The notes under the pieces: model-generated
The model's database searches: none
What the model was told of the DNA's origin: nothing
The model's input: the letters and a program-made list of their open reading frames with translations, nothing else
Shown here: positions 6,567 through 7,328 of the stretch, one piece after another
How positions within the stretch are numbered: position 1 is the first letter of the stretch
Layout of the letters: every line of letters begins with the position of its first letter
Assembly (NCBI GenBank): GCA_035258765.1
Contig: DATFWZ010000501.1
Span: 1 to 7,328 of the forward strand
Length of the DNA stretch: 7,328 nucleotides
DNA from: SIAJ01 sp035258765
GTDB lineage: Bacteria; Planctomycetota; Planctomycetia; Gemmatales; Gemmataceae
Direction of reading: 5' to 3'
Program-made: the position numbers and the translations under genes

Positions 6567-6571
6567 AGAGG
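6567..6571 (+). promoter_or_regulatory. Shine-Dalgarno AGAGG for the downstream methyltransferase
   Basis: AGAGG lies 9 nt before ATG 6581 in the only sizeable intercistronic gap of the window (37 nt). It supports ATG 6581 as the start and suggests this gene is translated independently of the wzt stop instead of by overlap coupling. Confidence 0.6.
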
Positions 6572-6580
6572 TCGCAGTCC

Positions 6581-7328
6581 ATGACGGTGTCACAAGCGCA
6601 GGCGACGGACGCTCCCGACGAGGCGGAGTCCGTCCGCGCGCTGTACGCATCCCGCGACCTTGACCGCCGGTATGAGCGCCAGTGGGGATACGTCAACCCG
6701 ACTGCCGCCGGATACTGGAAGATTCGGGACGAGCTGGTTTGCGACGCCGTGTGCCGCCGGTTCGACGTGCTGACCTCAGACCTCAACGTACTCGAGGTCG
6801 GCGTCGGCCATGGGCACGAACTCGCCAAGTTCGCCCTGCTTGGCATCCCACAGGAACAGCTCACAGGCGTCGATGTTGTGCCCGAGCGCCTGGTGCGGGC
6901 GCGGGCGATCTACCCGGCGATTCAGTTCGAGGACGGGGACGCGCGGGCCCTTCCGTTCGCTGATGCCTGCTTCGACGTGGTGTGCCAGTTTACATGTGCC
7001 ATGCACGCGCCGTCGAAGCTGTCACAAGAATTGATCTGCCGGGAGATGAGCCGCGTGCTTCGACCGGGCGGAATCATCATCTGGTGGGACATCGCGCCGG
7101 CTCGGTGGCGCCTGGTAGTCGCGCAGCGGTTGACGAACGTGCTCTTTGGTCCCAAACGGTTACGCCGAGCGCCGGGCTACTTTTGGCGAACGCTGAAAGA
7201 ACTGTTGCTGCCGCGACGGCGGCGCCAGGCGGTCGCTTCCGCGCTCCCGCCCTACATCCTCCCGGTCAGCGGCGAGGAGCTGGCAAACTGGTTCCCGGGG
7301 TTGACGGTCCGGGCCCGGCGGGCGGGCC
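6581..7328 (+). CDS. SAM-dependent class I methyltransferase (3' truncated by window edge)
   Basis: The frame from ATG 6581 runs without a stop to the right edge, giving 249 complete residues. It reads as a class I methyltransferase: motif I NVLEVGVGHGHEL (69-81), acidic ribose-binding residue D98 in GVDVVPERL, FEDGDARALPFADACFDVV (116-134) covering motifs II and III, and the post-III segment VLRPGGIIIWWDI (159-171). An N-terminal helical region of about 65 residues precedes the SAM domain, with RRYERQWGYVNPTAAGYW (29-46) possibly forming a substrate lid. After the core comes a basic stretch, LLLPRRRRQAV (208-218), that could touch membrane or phosphate groups. It is unlike the first methyltransferase outside the shared motifs, so the two probably have different targets. 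Given its place directly after wzt, methylation of the glycan, perhaps as a chain-end cap, is a reasonable guess but unproven. Confidence 0.88.
   Translation, partial: MTVSQAQATDAPDEAESVRALYASRDLDRRYERQWGYVNPTAAGYWKIRDELVCDAVCRRFDVLTSDLNVLEVGVGHGHELAKFALLGIPQEQLTGVDVVPERLVRARAIYPAIQFEDGDARALPFADACFDVVCQFTCAMHAPSKLSQELICREMSRVLRPGGIIIWWDIAPARWRLVVAQRLTNVLFGPKRLRRAPGYFWRTLKELLLPRRRRQAVASALPPYILPVSGEELANWFPGLTVRARRAG

Noticed and set aside
6540..6568. Perfect TTGACA (6540-6545) as a -35 box for a promoter before the last methyltransferase
   Set aside because: No acceptable -10 hexamer is found at 16-18 nt spacing, and a start point there would fall after the AGAGG ribosome-binding site. The hexamer also overlaps the wzt stop, so chance is likely.
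6544..6580. Intrinsic terminator between wzt and the last methyltransferase
   Set aside because: The 37-nt gap shows no GC-rich inverted repeat and no T-run.

Overview
The window is GC-rich (about two-thirds G+C by eye). It reads as one uninterrupted plus-strand operon for making, modifying and exporting a cell-surface polysaccharide. Protein style suggests a Planctomycetota bacterium, possibly Gemmataceae. The pointers are the near-consensus long Wzt-type ATPase, the 'VLHLNAGNLFGGIET' style of glycosyltransferase N-terminus, and GTG starts with very tight gene packing. This taxonomic guess is inference from style only; no rRNA or other marker gene is present.

Layout from left to right: (1) the last few codons of a possible upstream gene (3-53). 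(2) A GT-B fold, GT4-like glycosyltransferase (about 50-1255) whose only visible in-frame start upstream of its first beta strand is a CTG. (3) A second GT4-like glycosyltransferase (1237-2391). (4) A SAM-dependent methyltransferase (2394-3065). (5) A polytopic O-antigen ligase/polymerase-like membrane protein (3062-4381). (6) A Wzm-type ABC-2 permease (4381-5277). (7) A Wzt-type ATPase with a C-terminal carbohydrate-binding-type domain (5281-6543). (8) A second SAM-dependent methyltransferase (6581 to beyond the right edge). Junctions are overlaps of 4, 19, 4 and 1 nt or gaps of 2, 3 and 37 nt, so one transcript with translational coupling is likely. There is no gene-free stretch over 300 bases. 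I saw no tRNA, rRNA, CRISPR array, insertion sequence or intrinsic terminator.

Proposed joint role: the two glycosyltransferases add sugars to a lipid-linked glycan on the cytoplasmic face. One or both methyltransferases modify the glycan or its non-reducing end. Wzt, through its C-terminal domain, recognises the finished chain and drives export through Wzm. The ligase/polymerase-like protein acts on the glycan on the far side of the inner membrane. By analogy with the E. coli O8/O9a and Klebsiella O12 ABC-dependent O-antigen systems, a methyl cap could be the export signal, but this is inference.

This is mostly a recognisable pathway, not a wholly new system. Points deserving a second look are the probable CTG start, a ligase/polymerase-like protein inside an ABC-exporter operon with Glu where many ligases carry His, the two methyltransferases around the exporter, and a pair of abutting hairpins (2303-2344) near the end of the second glycosyltransferase gene.
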